Shown here: positions 8,407-17,222 of the stretch, piece after piece | Numbering within the stretch: the first letter of the stretch is position 1 | How the letters are laid out: each line of letters opens with the position of its first letter | DNA from: Mesorhizobium sp. B2-7-1 | GTDB taxonomy: Bacteria > Pseudomonadota > Alphaproteobacteria > Rhizobiales > Rhizobiaceae | Reading direction: 5' to 3' | Length of the DNA: 64,000 nucleotides | Assembly: GCF_006440735.1 (NCBI RefSeq) | Contig: NZ_VFUA01000001.1 | Location: 124,001-188,000, forward strand | Program-made: the position numbers and the translations under genes | The notes under the pieces: model-generated | Seen by the model: the letters and a program-made list of their open reading frames with translations, nothing else | Told to the model about the DNA's origin: nothing | Databases searched by the model: none

Positions 8407-10223
8407 TATCGCTTCTGTCCTATCCTCAGAAAAGCGCGGACGTCACGCGACACCGACTTGTGAAGGTGGCGCAGCGGAATTCGGCCTCCGAAACCGGCCC
8501 GCAGGATCAACCTGGCCTGTGCGCCGGAAAAACGGTTGGTGATCTCCTTGCGAAATCTCTCGTCGCCGAAAACAGACCTCAGCTGTGGCGCGTTTTGCCT
8601 GAAAATTTCAACCGCGAGCTCATTCCTGAAATAGTCGCGCAAAGCGGCCCCGCTCTCGCCCGTGATTCTATCGACAACCGGCCAGAATTCTGCTCCCAGC
8701 AGCCAGTCGAAACGATCGCTCTGCCCAATCAGGAACCTCACGCTTTCATATGTGAATTTCTGCGAGTTGGCCGCGTAGCTTCTTGTTCCTCCGCGTATGC
8801 CCTCGATGCTTTCGCCAGCCGCAAAGTAGTTGCTTGAATGCAGACGATAGCCCGACAGGGGCATATCGATGAGCGCGCTGCCGGCAACTGCGTGGCAGAT
8901 CCTATTGAAATAACCATCCGCCGACGTCATCCGCGGGTTGCTGCCGTCGTCCAATCGCAACAGACGCAGCACCGCGGTGCGGAACATGTTGGCGGTGCCC
9001 GGCGCCCAGAACCAGCCGGTGTGCCATCGCGGTATGGTCGCGCTGCTGGCGTCGAGGAGCCGGTATTGCGACGGGGAGACCGTCGGCAGCCGCAATACCG
9101 CCTGCTCGCCTCGAAGGCCGCGTTGCGCATCCGGTTTGTTCAGCCGGAGTTGCTGGTACGAGGCCGTCAGGGCTTTGCCCGTCGAATCCATCTCGGCCAC
9201 ATTGGCCGACGTGAAGCCGACGCTGCGTTGCAGCGCCATATGCACCTGCACGTGCATCGAAGCGTAATTGTCGAACAGCACGTCGTCCGCGTCCACGAAG
9301 GTGACGAACCCGCCATTCACCTTGTCCAGCGCCCAAAGGGCGGCGCCGAGCTGGCCATGGTTCTGCGCCAGCGTTTCCATCCGGAAACGCGGATCACCTT
9401 CGATATGCCGGGCAATCACCTCCGCGCTGTCGTCGGTCGAGCCGTTGTTGATGACGATGCACTCGAAATGCGGATAGTCCTGCCGGCGTATGGAATCGAT
9501 CGTCTCTCCGACATAGCGGCCATAGTTCCAGTTGATGACGACAAAGCTGACAAGCGGCGGCGACAGCGCGCCACCGGCGAGCTCGCCGATGTCGCGCCCC
9601 GCAATCGTGAACGACCTGGTCGCGACGATCCCGCTCTTGCGAATGACGACCTGCTCGCCCCGGTGCAACAGCTCGTATTCTCCAGCGACCTGGCTCAGGA
9701 AGGCTTCGATCCCTGCCTCGGGACGCCTGGCCATCGGCAGATCCGGTCCCCACCGATAATCGTCCAGAATCATGACACCGTCATTGTCCAGCAGGTCCCA
9801 GGCCTGTCGGGCATCGCTGTAGGTGGCTGTGGCGCGATGGTCGCCGTCGACATAGATCACGTCGTATAGCCGGCGTTCGGCGGCAAGGCCCGGCAGGATC
9901 GTCACCGAGTGGCCCTTGCGTTTCTCGACCCGGCCGGCGAAAGGCTTGAGGTTGCGGTCGAAGCGTCGTTCGACCTCGGCCATATCCGATACATACTTCG
10001 AACCAGGCCCGACATGCTCTTCGCTGCCCTGGAAGCTGTCGACGCAGGTAATGTGGGACTTTGGCAGGAACTGCAGGAAAAACAGCGCGGAACGGCCCTC
10101 GAACGAGCCGATTTCGAGCACGGCCGTCGCCGTATCGGCCTTGTCGCCGAGAAGCTCTTCCCAAAGCTTCAGGTGATGGGAGGTCCAGTTATAGGTAAAC
10201 TCTCCGTCGACGAAGTAATCCAT
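8406..10223 (-). CDS. SAM methyltransferase-GT2 glycosyltransferase fusion
   Basis: 605 residues. Residues about 1-210 look like a class I SAM methyltransferase of the Methyltransf_24/cephalosporin-hydroxylase type: VLEIGSFEGRSALFFL for SAM binding, VDSFQGSEEHVG, and VIYVDGDHRATATYSDA. Residues about 225-605 are a GT2 domain with SFVVINWNYGRYVGETIDS, NNGSTDDS and VDADDV, then PGTANMFRT. The start is ATG 10223 with GGGGGAAGA just upstream, not the farther one at 10268. It forms a two-gene operon with the downstream GT2 paralogue. A product that both methylates and extends or caps a glycan is inferred. Confidence 0.85.
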   Translation of the reverse strand: MDYFVDGEFTYNWTSHHLKLWEELLGDKADTATAVLEIGSFEGRSALFFLQFLPKSHITCVDSFQGSEEHVGPGSKYVSDMAEVERRFDRNLKPFAGRVEKRKGHSVTILPGLAAERRLYDVIYVDGDHRATATYSDARQAWDLLDNDGVMILDDYRWGPDLPMARRPEAGIEAFLSQVAGEYELLHRGEQVVIRKSGIVATRSFTIAGRDIGELAGGALSPPLVSFVVINWNYGRYVGETIDSIRRQDYPHFECIVINNGSTDDSAEVIARHIEGDPRFRMETLAQNHGQLGAALWALDKVNGGFVTFVDADDVLFDNYASMHVQVHMALQRSVGFTSANVAEMDSTGKALTASYQQLRLNKPDAQRGLRGEQAVLRLPTVSPSQYRLLDASSATIPRWHTGWFWAPGTANMFRTAVLRLLRLDDGSNPRMTSADGYFNRICHAVAGSALIDMPLSGYRLHSSNYFAAGESIEGIRGGTRSYAANSQKFTYESVRFLIGQSDRFDWLLGAEFWPVVDRITGESGAALRDYFRNELAVEIFRQNAPQLRSVFGDERFRKEITNRFSGAQARLILRAGFGGRIPLRHLHKSVSRDVRAFLRIGQKR

Positions 10224-10498
10224 TCTTCCCCCGTTAGCCCCGGCGTCATCAGCTCGGCGCTGACGCACGCGGCCAAACCCCCTTCATCAGAGCGTGAACG
10301 CTCTTCCCGCGATCGGAACCCCTTCCTGTCGCTTTTGGGCGATTTGGTCGCGGTATCCTGATTGCCCCGCGCCCATTGCACAAGCGGCAATGGAACAATA
10401 GATGGTGCGGGAGCATCCACAAATGGTGCGGTGGCAACCACGGATGGACGCGGCCGGATGCGGCTTGGCAGACTGCGTGAACAAACAGGAACAACCTG
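10224..10498. other. Intergenic region with short palindrome and 21-bp tandem repeat
   Basis: These 275 bases separate the divergent methyltransferase-GT2 and pmbA genes. GAGCGT (10290-10295) and ACGCTC (10298-10303) form a small palindrome. From 10402 a 21-base unit beginning ATGGTGCGG occurs twice and then degenerates. I see no conserved gene or RNA here. Confidence 0.6.
10402..10453 (+). repeat. 21-bp tandem repeat, about 2.4 copies
   Basis: ATGGTGCGG at 10402 and 10423 begins units that also share GCA.CCAC; a third, weaker copy starts at 10444 with ATGGACGCGG. Read in frame from 10402 it gives a 35-codon ORF whose stop (10507-10509) lies inside the start of pmbA. Whether it is translated is unknown. 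Confidence 0.55.
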
Positions 10499-11842
10499 AT
10501 GATCGATAAGCTCGACGCAGCGAAATTGACCGATCGCGTCGCGGCGCTCGTCGAGGCGGCCAGGCGCGCCGGCGCCGACGCGGCCGACGCGGTGGCGGTG
10601 CGTGGCCGCTCGGCCGGCGTCTCGGTTCGGCTGGGCAAGGTCGAGGGCACCGAATCGTCGGAGAGCGAGGATGTGTCGCTGCGCGTCTTCGTCGGCCAGC
10701 GCGTGGCGAGCGTCTCGGCCACCGCCGCGTCCGACCCGAAGGCGCTTGCCGAGCGTGCCGTGGCGATGGCCAGGGTCTCGCCCGAAGATCCGTTCCAGGG
10801 CCTCGCCGATCCTGCGCTGCTTGCCCGCAATCTGCGCGATCTCGATCTCTTCGACCCGACCGAGGTGTCGGCCGACCAGCTCAAGGAAGCCGCTCTTGCC
10901 GCCGAAGCGGCCGCATTGGCGGTCAAGGGCGTCACCAATTCCGCGGGCAGCAGCGCCGGCGCCGGCCTGGGCGGCCTGGTGCTTGCCACCTCGCACGGCT
11001 TTGTCGGCCAATATGTCGCCTCGCGTTTCTCGCGCTCGGCCAGCGTCATTGCCGGTGAAGGCACGGGAATGGAGCGCGACTACGAATTCTCTTCGCGTCA
11101 GCATTTTTCCGACCTCGACGCGCCGCAAGATATCGGCCGCAAGGCAGGCGAGCGCGCCGTGCGCCGGCTCGGTGCTCGCAAGGCGGCGACCGGCCCGGTC
11201 GACGTGGTGTTCGATCCGCGCGTCGCGCGCGGCATAGCCGGCCATCTCGCCGGCGCCATCAACGGCGCCGCGGTCGCCCGCAAGACCAGCTTCCTGCGAG
11301 ACATGATGGGCAAGCAGGTGGCGTCGGCCGCGATCACCGTCACCGACGAGCCGTTGCGGCGGCGCGGCCAGGCCTCGCGCCCCTTCGATGGCGAGGGCGT
11401 CGAGGGCGAGAAGCTGCTGATGGTCGAGAAGGGCCTCTTGAACCACTGGTTCCTGTCGACCTCGGCCGCGCGCGAGCTCGGCCTCGTCACCAATGGACGC
11501 GGCTCGCGCAGCGGCTCATCGGTTTCGCCGTCATCGACCAACCTTGCCATCGAGCCGGGCGGGCGTTCGCCGGAAGATTTGATCGCGTCGCTGAAGAGCG
11601 GCTTCTATGTCACCGAGGTTTTCGGCCAGGGCGTCGACATGGTGACCGGCGAATACAGCCGCGGCGCTTCCGGCTACTGGATCGAGAACGGCGCGCTGGC
11701 CTATCCGGTGGCCGAGGTGACGATCGCCTCGAACCTGAAGACCATGTTCCTCAACATGGTGCCGGCGAACGATCTCGACCGCAATTTCGGCACGGCGGCG
11801 CCGACGCTCCTGATCGAAGGGATGACCCTTGCCGGCGCTTGA
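10499..11842 (+). CDS. pmbA: TldE/PmbA family metalloprotease-complex subunit
   Basis: 447 residues in the PmbA/TldE family, whose TldD-TldE heterodimer cleaves or matures small peptides in the cytoplasm. Family features are the N-terminal ARRAGADAADAVAVRGRSAGVS, the central GPVDVVFDPRVARGIAGHLA, and the C-terminal GYWIENGALAYPVAEVTIA. The HExxH metal site belongs to TldD, and none is seen here, as expected for TldE. No tldD gene is in the window. The 3' end overlaps the next gene by 14 bases, so it heads an envelope-related run of genes. Confidence 0.92.
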   Translation: MIDKLDAAKLTDRVAALVEAARRAGADAADAVAVRGRSAGVSVRLGKVEGTESSESEDVSLRVFVGQRVASVSATAASDPKALAERAVAMARVSPEDPFQGLADPALLARNLRDLDLFDPTEVSADQLKEAALAAEAAALAVKGVTNSAGSSAGAGLGGLVLATSHGFVGQYVASRFSRSASVIAGEGTGMERDYEFSSRQHFSDLDAPQDIGRKAGERAVRRLGARKAATGPVDVVFDPRVARGIAGHLAGAINGAAVARKTSFLRDMMGKQVASAAITVTDEPLRRRGQASRPFDGEGVEGEKLLMVEKGLLNHWFLSTSAARELGLVTNGRGSRSGSSVSPSSTNLAIEPGGRSPEDLIASLKSGFYVTEVFGQGVDMVTGEYSRGASGYWIENGALAYPVAEVTIASNLKTMFLNMVPANDLDRNFGTAAPTLLIEGMTLAGA

Positions 11843-12638
11843 CCAATTGACCTCGAGCGCGGCCCGCGACGACCTCGCCCTGTTGCGCGATGCCGCCCGC
11901 GAGGCCGGCGTCATCGCCATGGGCTATTTCGGCAACAACCCGCAGGTGTGGATGAAGGGCGGCACCTCGCCGGTGAGCGAGGCCGATCATGCGGCGGACG
12001 CCTATCTGCGCGAGACCTTGCTCCGGGCGCGTCCGGATTATGGCTGGCTGTCGGAGGAGACCGCCGACGATCATGCCAGGCTGTCGGCTCGCCGCACCTT
12101 CGTCGTCGATCCGATCGACGGCACGCGCGGCTTTCTCGATGGCCTGCATTCCTGGTGCGTCAGCGTAGCCGTTGTCGAGGACGGGCGCTCGCTCGCCGGC
12201 GTGCTCGAATGCCCGGCCAAAAGCGAGACCTATTGGGCGCTGCCGGGCGAGGGCGCCTATCTCAACGACAAGCGCATCCACGTGCGTCCGCTGGGGCAGA
12301 ACGTAGATATCGGCGGACCCAGGCCGCTGGTCGACCTGATGCCGCAGGCTTGGCAGGACCGGCTGCGCCGGACGGCCTACATTCCTTCGCTTGCCTATCG
12401 GCTGGCGATGATCGCCGCCGGCAAGCTCGATGCGACCTTCGTAAAGCCCAGCGCGCATGACTGGGACATCGCCGCCGCCGATCTCATCCTCACCGAGGCC
12501 GGCGGCGCGCTGCTCGACCGCGCCGGCAAGCCGCCGCGCTACGCCGGCGAGGTGATCAATCACGGCGCGCTCGCCGCCGGCAGCGGCGAATTGCTCAGCG
12601 TGCTTGCCGGGGTCATCGCGGGGATTGACCAAGGGTGA
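11829..12638 (+). CDS. Inositol monophosphatase family protein, CysQ-like
   Basis: 269 residues from TTG 11829, overlapping the end of pmbA. The lithium-sensitive phosphatase motifs are present: LSEET (metal-binding Glu), VDPIDGTRGF (DPIDGT), and HDWDIAAADLI (WD-AAADLI). The family includes inositol monophosphatase, fructose-1,6-bisphosphatase and 3'(2'),5'-bisphosphate nucleotidase (CysQ). The GTRGF form is common in CysQ-like members, so PAP phosphatase is my first guess. The gene lies in a fixed rhizobial order with DUF4170, the DUF374 acyltransferase and waaA. Confidence 0.88.
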   Translation: MPALDQLTSSAARDDLALLRDAAREAGVIAMGYFGNNPQVWMKGGTSPVSEADHAADAYLRETLLRARPDYGWLSEETADDHARLSARRTFVVDPIDGTRGFLDGLHSWCVSVAVVEDGRSLAGVLECPAKSETYWALPGEGAYLNDKRIHVRPLGQNVDIGGPRPLVDLMPQAWQDRLRRTAYIPSLAYRLAMIAAGKLDATFVKPSAHDWDIAAADLILTEAGGALLDRAGKPPRYAGEVINHGALAAGSGELLSVLAGVIAGIDQG

Positions 12639-12713
12639 GTCGGCCCGCAGTTCCAAAATCGGCTGCTTTGGGCTAAACGTTTCACAAAACTCATGAATAT
12701 GCGAAGGATCGGC

Positions 12714-12959
12714 ATGGTCGCGGAAGACGGAAAGAAGCAGCTTTTGCACCTGGTGTTCGGCGGCGAGCTGAAAAAACTGGGTGGAACCGAGTTCCGTGAT
12801 CTCGACTCTCTCGACATTGTCGGCATCTATCCCGACTATCAAACCGCGCTTGGCGCCTGGAAAGCCAAGGCGCAGGCAAGTGTCGACAATGCCCATATGC
12901 GCTATTTCGTTGTTCATCTGCACCGTTTGCTCGATCCAGACGCGAAGGTCGGCGGTTGA
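12714..12959 (+). CDS. DUF4170 family small protein
   Basis: 81 residues from ATG 12714, chosen because AAGGA lies 5 bases upstream and the family N-terminus is short; an ATG at 12693 is also in frame. The sequence KKQLLHLVFGGELKKLGGT, then DIVGIYPDY and NAHMRYFVVHLHRLLDP, is characteristic of DUF4170, a small conserved alphaproteobacterial family. Function is unknown. It sits between the phosphatase and the lysophospholipid acyltransferase, so a link to envelope lipid synthesis is inferred. Confidence 0.9.
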   Translation: MVAEDGKKQLLHLVFGGELKKLGGTEFRDLDSLDIVGIYPDYQTALGAWKAKAQASVDNAHMRYFVVHLHRLLDPDAKVGG

Positions 12960-12964
12960 CGTCG

Positions 12965-13744
12965 ATGGAGCATGAAGCGGTGAAAGGGGGGACCCGGCGG
13001 CGCGCCGCCAGACGCGGTGGAACGCGCACCCTTTGGCGACGCATCCGCGAGCCGTTGGCGCAGTCGAGTTTCGTCAAGAATTTCATCGCCAGCCTGTTCG
13101 CCTGGTTCTTGCGGCTGATTCGCATCACCAGCCCGCTCGTCGAGGGCTCGACGCAGGTAGCAGGCGGCGCTTATGCCCATCTTGAGCCCGGCATCATCGC
13201 GCTCTGGCACGGCCAGCATCTTTTGACCCCCGCCTATTACCCCAAGGGCCGGCAGCTAGTCGCCATGGTTTCACGCAGCGCCGACGCCGAGCTCCAGGCG
13301 CTGATGATCGAGAAATTCGGCATCGAGGCGGTGCGCGGCTCCGGCGGCCGCAACAGTTCGAGGCATTTGGACAAAGGCGGCGCCAAGGCCTTGATCGCGC
13401 TCAAGAGGGCGCTCGTCCTCGGCAAGAACGTCGCCATGATTGCCGACATTCCGAACGGCACGCCGCGCGACGCCGGGCTTGGCATCGTTCTTCTGGCAAG
13501 GCTTTCCGGCCGGCCGATCCTGCCCTCGGCCATCGCCACCAGCCGCCGCAAGGTGCTGGAGAAGAGCTGGGACAAGACCACCATCAACCTGCCTTTCGGC
13601 CGCTCCGCGGTCATCGTGGGGCCGCCTGTCTTCGTGCCCGCCGATGCCGACGAGGCCGAGATGGAGCGCAAGCGCCAGGAGGTAACGGTCTCCCTGAACG
13701 CCGCGACGGCTGAGGCTTATCGCCTCGTGGACGGCGGCAAATGA
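12965..13744 (+). CDS. Lysophospholipid acyltransferase family protein (DUF374)
   Basis: 259 residues from ATG 12965; a TTG at 12956 overlapping the previous stop is an alternative. A basic N-terminus is followed by one hydrophobic segment (FIASLFAWFLRLI). The DUF374 core follows: GIIALWHGQHLLTPAYY, with the histidine typical of LPLAT acyltransferases, then VSRSADAEL, AVRGSGGRNSS and PDIPNGTPR-like IADIPNGTPRDA. Members transfer an acyl chain onto a lipid at the inner membrane. The 3' end overlaps waaA by ATGA, which supports a role in lipid A/Kdo assembly. The exact acceptor is not known. Confidence 0.88.
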   Translation: MEHEAVKGGTRRRAARRGGTRTLWRRIREPLAQSSFVKNFIASLFAWFLRLIRITSPLVEGSTQVAGGAYAHLEPGIIALWHGQHLLTPAYYPKGRQLVAMVSRSADAELQALMIEKFGIEAVRGSGGRNSSRHLDKGGAKALIALKRALVLGKNVAMIADIPNGTPRDAGLGIVLLARLSGRPILPSAIATSRRKVLEKSWDKTTINLPFGRSAVIVGPPVFVPADADEAEMERKRQEVTVSLNAATAEAYRLVDGGK

Positions 13745-15057
13745 GCGAGCGCTGGGCGCGTGCCGCCCTCACGGCCTATCGCTATGCGGGGGCGGTCGCC
13801 TATCCGCTCGTCGGTCCCTATGTCGCCTGGCGCGCCTCGCGCGGCAAGGAGGATCGCGCCCGCCGCCGCGAGCGCTATGGCGTTGCCGGCCGGCCTCGGC
13901 CGGCAGGGCCGGTGATCTGGATCCATGCCGCAAGCGTCGGCGAGACGATCGCGGTGGTGCCGCTGGTCGAGAGCATCCTCGACTATGGCGTCAACATCGT
14001 GTTGACCACCGGCACCGTGACCTCGGCGAAAGTCGCCGACGAGCGCCTCGGTGGCCGCATCATCCACCAATATGTGCCGCTCGATCTCAAGCCGGCGGTA
14101 AGCCGTTTCCTCGATCACTGGCGGCCGGAACTGGCGATCATCGCCGAATCGGAGATCTGGCCGATGACCATCCTGGAGCTCGGCGCCCGCAATGTGCCGC
14201 AGGTTCTGGTCAATGGCCGGCTGTCGGACCGCTCCTTCCTCTCGTGGAAGAAGCGCGCCAGCGTTGCCGAGGCGCTGTTCGAGAACCTCGCCCATGTCAT
14301 CGCCCAGTCGGATGTCGACGGCGAACGGTTTCGCGCGCTCGGCGCCCGGCCGGTCACGGTTTCCGGCAACCTCAAGGTCGACACCAACCCGCCGCCGGTC
14401 GACGAGCGGGCTTTGGCCACCCTGCAGCGCCAGATCGGCGACCGCCCGACCTGGGCGGCGATCTCGACCCATGACGGCGAGGAGGTCGTGGCCGCCGAGG
14501 TCCATGCCAGCCTGCACAAGCGCCATCACGGCCTCTTGACCATCATCGTGCCGCGTCACCCCGACCGCGCCGACACGCTTGCCGCGCAGATTTCCGGCAT
14601 GGGCCTGACGGTGGCAAGGCGCAGCAAGGGCGACCGCATCTCGCCCGACACCGATATCCTCCTGGGCGATACGATCGGCGAAATGGGCCTTTATTTGAGG
14701 CTGACCGAGATCGCTTTCGTTGGCCGCTCGCTGACTTCGGAAGGTGGCCAGAACCCGCTCGAGCCGGCAATGCTCGAAACCGCCGTGCTGGCCGGCCGCA
14801 ACGTGCAGAATTTCCGCGAGGCCTATCAGCGCCTGCTCGACAGCGGTGGCGCCAAGCTGGTGCGCGACCGCGACATGCTGACCGGAGCCGTCAATTTCCT
14901 TTTGAGCAACGAAGCGGCGCGCCACGAAATGATGGCGGCCGGTGCTGCCACCGTCGACGAGATGCGCGGCGCGCTTGCCCGCACGCTGAAATCGCTGGAG
15001 CCTTATATCCAGCCCCTGGTCGTCAAGGCGCGCCTGAAAGGCGCAAACGGGCGCTAA
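13741..15057 (+). CDS. waaA: 3-deoxy-D-manno-octulosonic acid (Kdo) transferase
   Basis: 438 residues. WaaA (KdtA) adds Kdo to the lipid A precursor on the cytoplasmic face of the inner membrane. Evidence is the N-terminal hydrophobic anchor (AYRYAGAVAYPLVGPYVAW), IWIHAASVGETIAVVPLVES with the catalytic Glu region, the block AIIAESEIWPMTI, and a C-terminal GT-B nucleotide-sugar site, FVGRSLTSEGGQNPLEPA. The start ATG 13741 overlaps the stop of the acyltransferase (ATGA). It is separated from lpxK only by a palindromic repeat. Confidence 0.95.
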   Translation: MSERWARAALTAYRYAGAVAYPLVGPYVAWRASRGKEDRARRRERYGVAGRPRPAGPVIWIHAASVGETIAVVPLVESILDYGVNIVLTTGTVTSAKVADERLGGRIIHQYVPLDLKPAVSRFLDHWRPELAIIAESEIWPMTILELGARNVPQVLVNGRLSDRSFLSWKKRASVAEALFENLAHVIAQSDVDGERFRALGARPVTVSGNLKVDTNPPPVDERALATLQRQIGDRPTWAAISTHDGEEVVAAEVHASLHKRHHGLLTIIVPRHPDRADTLAAQISGMGLTVARRSKGDRISPDTDILLGDTIGEMGLYLRLTEIAFVGRSLTSEGGQNPLEPAMLETAVLAGRNVQNFREAYQRLLDSGGAKLVRDRDMLTGAVNFLLSNEAARHEMMAAGAATVDEMRGALARTLKSLEPYIQPLVVKARLKGANGR

Positions 15058-15168
15058 AGCAATTCCAGGAAAAGTGTGTAACGGTTTTCCGTCCGGAATT
15101 GCGTAAAACGAAGGGATAGAGCGCATGACCCCAAAAATCGGATCCGATTTTTGGAAAGGATCATGCGC
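15058..15168. repeat. Palindromic intergenic repeat, copy 2 with a different right module
   Basis: The left module, 15059-15107, is nearly the same as copy 1 at 1381 (AGCAATTCC, GGAAAAGTGTG, GGTTTTCCGTCC, GGAATTGCG). The right module differs: GCGCATGA (15121-15128) pairs with TCATGCGC (15161-15168), and inside it a perfect 24 bp palindrome spans 15131-15154, centred on GGATCC. It begins at the base after the waaA stop, within the waaA-lpxK operon. Confidence 0.85.
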
Positions 15169-15195
15169 GAAATCAAATTGCGCGGAACCCACGCG

Positions 15196-16224
15196 ATGAC
15201 CAGCGAAGCGCCACCCTTCTGGTGGGAAAGGCCGGACTGGCGCGTCTTCGCGCTGTCGCCGGCGTCGGCGGTCTATGGGCTGGTCGCCGGCCGCCGCATG
15301 CGCCACGCCCCGCGCGAGAAGGTCGAGGCGCCGGTGCTGTGCGTCGGCAATCTGACCGTCGGCGGCAGCGGCAAGACGCCGGTCGCCATCGCCTTGGCCA
15401 AGCAGGCCAAGCGCATGCGGCTCACGCCAGGCTTCCTGTCGCGCGGCCATGGCGGTTCGTTTGCCAGGCCGCATGTCGTCGATGCGCATCACGACGCCGC
15501 CAAGCATGTCGGCGACGAGCCGCTGCTCCTGGCCGAACATGCGCCGGTCGCGGTGACGGCGAACCGCGCCGCCGGCGCGAAGCTGCTCATCGAGGGACAT
15601 GGCTGCGACTTCCTCATCATGGATGACGGCTTCCAGTCGGCGCACATCCATATCGACTATGCGCTGGTCGTGGTCGACGCCCGCTTCGGCATCGGCAACG
15701 GCCGCGTCGTTCCGGGCGGGCCGCTCCGCGCCAGGGTCGTCGATCAGCTGGTCTTCACCAGCGGCCTGCTGAAGATGGGCGAGGGGGCTGCCGCCGACGG
15801 CGTCGTGCGCCAGGCGGCGCGCGCCGGCCGGCCGATCTTCCTGGCGCATGTCGAGCCGGCGAACCCGTCACGCTTCGCCGGCGGCCGCTTCCTTGCCTTC
15901 GCGGGCATCGGCCATCCGGAGAAATTCTTCGACACGGTGCGCGGCGCGGGTGGCGAAGTGGCTCGGTCGCGAGCCTTCCCGGACCATCATTTCTACGCCC
16001 AGGACGAGCTAGGCGACCTCCTGACGCTTGCGCGGCAGGAGGGGCTGCGCCTCGTCACCACGGCAAAGGATGCAGCGCGGCTGCGCCACGGCGAGACGCC
16101 TGCCGGTTTCCTCGATCAACTGGATGTGCTCGATATCGAGGCTGTGTTCGAGCTCGATCATGTGCCCGAACGCATCGTTGACGAGACGCTCGACGCCTGG
16201 CGCCTGCGCAAGATGCGGGGCTGA
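15196..16224 (+). CDS. lpxK: Tetraacyldisaccharide 4'-kinase
   Basis: 342 residues from ATG 15196. LpxK phosphorylates the 4' position of the lipid A disaccharide at the inner membrane. The Walker A loop is VGNLTVGGSGKTPVAIA and the catalytic/metal motif is FLIMDDGFQSAHI. The N-terminus PPFWWERPDWRVFALSP is the family start; in-frame codons further upstream (15151, 15163) lie in the preceding repeat and are unlikely starts. It follows waaA in the same direction, and the repeat between them may have displaced the ribosome-binding site. Confidence 0.94.
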   Translation: MTSEAPPFWWERPDWRVFALSPASAVYGLVAGRRMRHAPREKVEAPVLCVGNLTVGGSGKTPVAIALAKQAKRMRLTPGFLSRGHGGSFARPHVVDAHHDAAKHVGDEPLLLAEHAPVAVTANRAAGAKLLIEGHGCDFLIMDDGFQSAHIHIDYALVVVDARFGIGNGRVVPGGPLRARVVDQLVFTSGLLKMGEGAAADGVVRQAARAGRPIFLAHVEPANPSRFAGGRFLAFAGIGHPEKFFDTVRGAGGEVARSRAFPDHHFYAQDELGDLLTLARQEGLRLVTTAKDAARLRHGETPAGFLDQLDVLDIEAVFELDHVPERIVDETLDAWRLRKMRG

Positions 16225-16237
16225 GCTTCGGGCGTGG

Positions 16238-16265
16238 TGCCGAAAAGCGTCAAGCGGTCTTCAGG
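16238..16265. repeat. Degenerate relic of the GCCGAAAAGTGT repeat module
   Basis: TGCCGAAAAGCGTCAAGCGG and the bases that follow match about 22 of 28 positions of the left module of the repeat at 55553. No flanking inverted arms survive. It lies just past the lpxK stop. Confidence 0.5.
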
Positions 16266-16283
16266 TCTGCCTGGCGCGCGCCG

Positions 16284-17222
16284 TCAATTGCCGTTGATCA
16301 GCCGGCGGAAGTAGCGAACCGTCTCGCCGAGCCCATCTTCGAGAGCGACGCGAGGAGACCAGTCCAGCGTCGATCGCGCCAGGCCTATGTCGGGTTGGCG
16401 CTGGCGGGGATCGTCCTGCGGGAGGGGCTTGAACTCGATTTTGGACTTGCCGCCGACGATACCCAATACAAGTTCGGCCAGTTCCAGGATCGTGACTTCG
16501 GTCGGGTTGCCAACGTTGAGGGGGCCCACGAAATCGTCGGGGGTAGCCATCATCCTGGCCATCGCGTCCACGAGGTCGTCGACATAGCAGAAGCTGCGCG
16601 TGTGGCTTCCGTCGCCGTAGATGGTTATGGGGTCGTCCCGCAGGGCCTGGACGATGAAATTGCTGACCACCCGACCATCAGACGGGTGCATGCGCGGCCC
16701 GTATGTGTTGAAGATGCGCACCACCTTGATCGGCACTTTCGACTGGCGCCAGTAGTCGAAGAACAGCGCCTCCGCGCATCTCTTGCCTTCGTCGTAGCAG
16801 CTGCGCGGCCCGATCGGATTGACGTGGCCCCAATAGGCCTCGGTCTGAGGATGGACTTGCGGATCGCCATAGACTTCGGATGTCGATGCCTGAAGGATCC
16901 TGGCCCCGGAAGCGCATGCAAGATCGAGCATGTTGATCGCTCCATAGACGCAGGTCCTGGTCGTCTCGATCGGAATGCGCTGATAGTGAACAGGCGAGGC
17001 CGGGCAAGCGAGATTGAAGATTTCATCCGCCTCGGCCTGCACAGGCACCGTGATGTCGTGCCTCAGCAGCCTGAACCGTACATTGCCCAGGAGGTGCCGG
17101 ATGTTCTCCTCCGAGCCGGTCGAGAAATTATCGAGACATGTTACGTCTCGGCCTTTTGCCAACAACAGGTCGCATAGATGCGAACCAATAAAGCCGGCGC
17201 CGCCGGTCACAAGAACCTTCAC
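16284..17222 (-). CDS. UDP-glucuronate decarboxylase (UDP-xylose synthase)
   Basis: 312 residues of the short-chain dehydrogenase/epimerase family. The N-terminal NAD-binding loop is [17 protein letters not shown]. The active-site region has STSEVYGDP and SCYDEGKR (YxxxK). [10 protein letters not shown] and [19 protein letters not shown] are hallmarks of UXS enzymes, which oxidise, decarboxylate and re-reduce UDP-glucuronate to UDP-xylose. The start is GTG 17222. It is not in an operon: lpxK converges on it and DUF2093 lies about 190 bases upstream. It would supply xylose for a surface glycan. Confidence 0.9.
   Translation of the reverse strand: MKVLVTGGAGFIGSHLCDLLLAKGRDVTCLDNFSTGSEENIRHLLGNVRFRLLRHDITVPVQAEADEIFNLACPASPVHYQRIPIETTRTCVYGAINMLDLACASGARILQASTSEVYGDPQVHPQTEAYWGHVNPIGPRSCYDEGKRCAEALFFDYWRQSKVPIKVVRIFNTYGPRMHPSDGRVVSNFIVQALRDDPITIYGDGSHTRSFCYVDDLVDAMARMMATPDDFVGPLNVGNPTEVTILELAELVLGIVGGKSKIEFKPLPQDDPRQRQPDIGLARSTLDWSPRVALEDGLGETVRYFRRLINGN

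Noticed and set aside
7318..10223. Genomic island or prophage around the glycosyltransferases
   Set aside because: No integrase, tRNA, attachment repeat or phage gene was seen; only a two-gene operon that may be strain-variable.
15131..15154. 24 bp palindrome as a transposon end or protein operator
   Set aside because: It is the centre of a repeat module between waaA and lpxK; there is no transposase and no regulator gene beside it.
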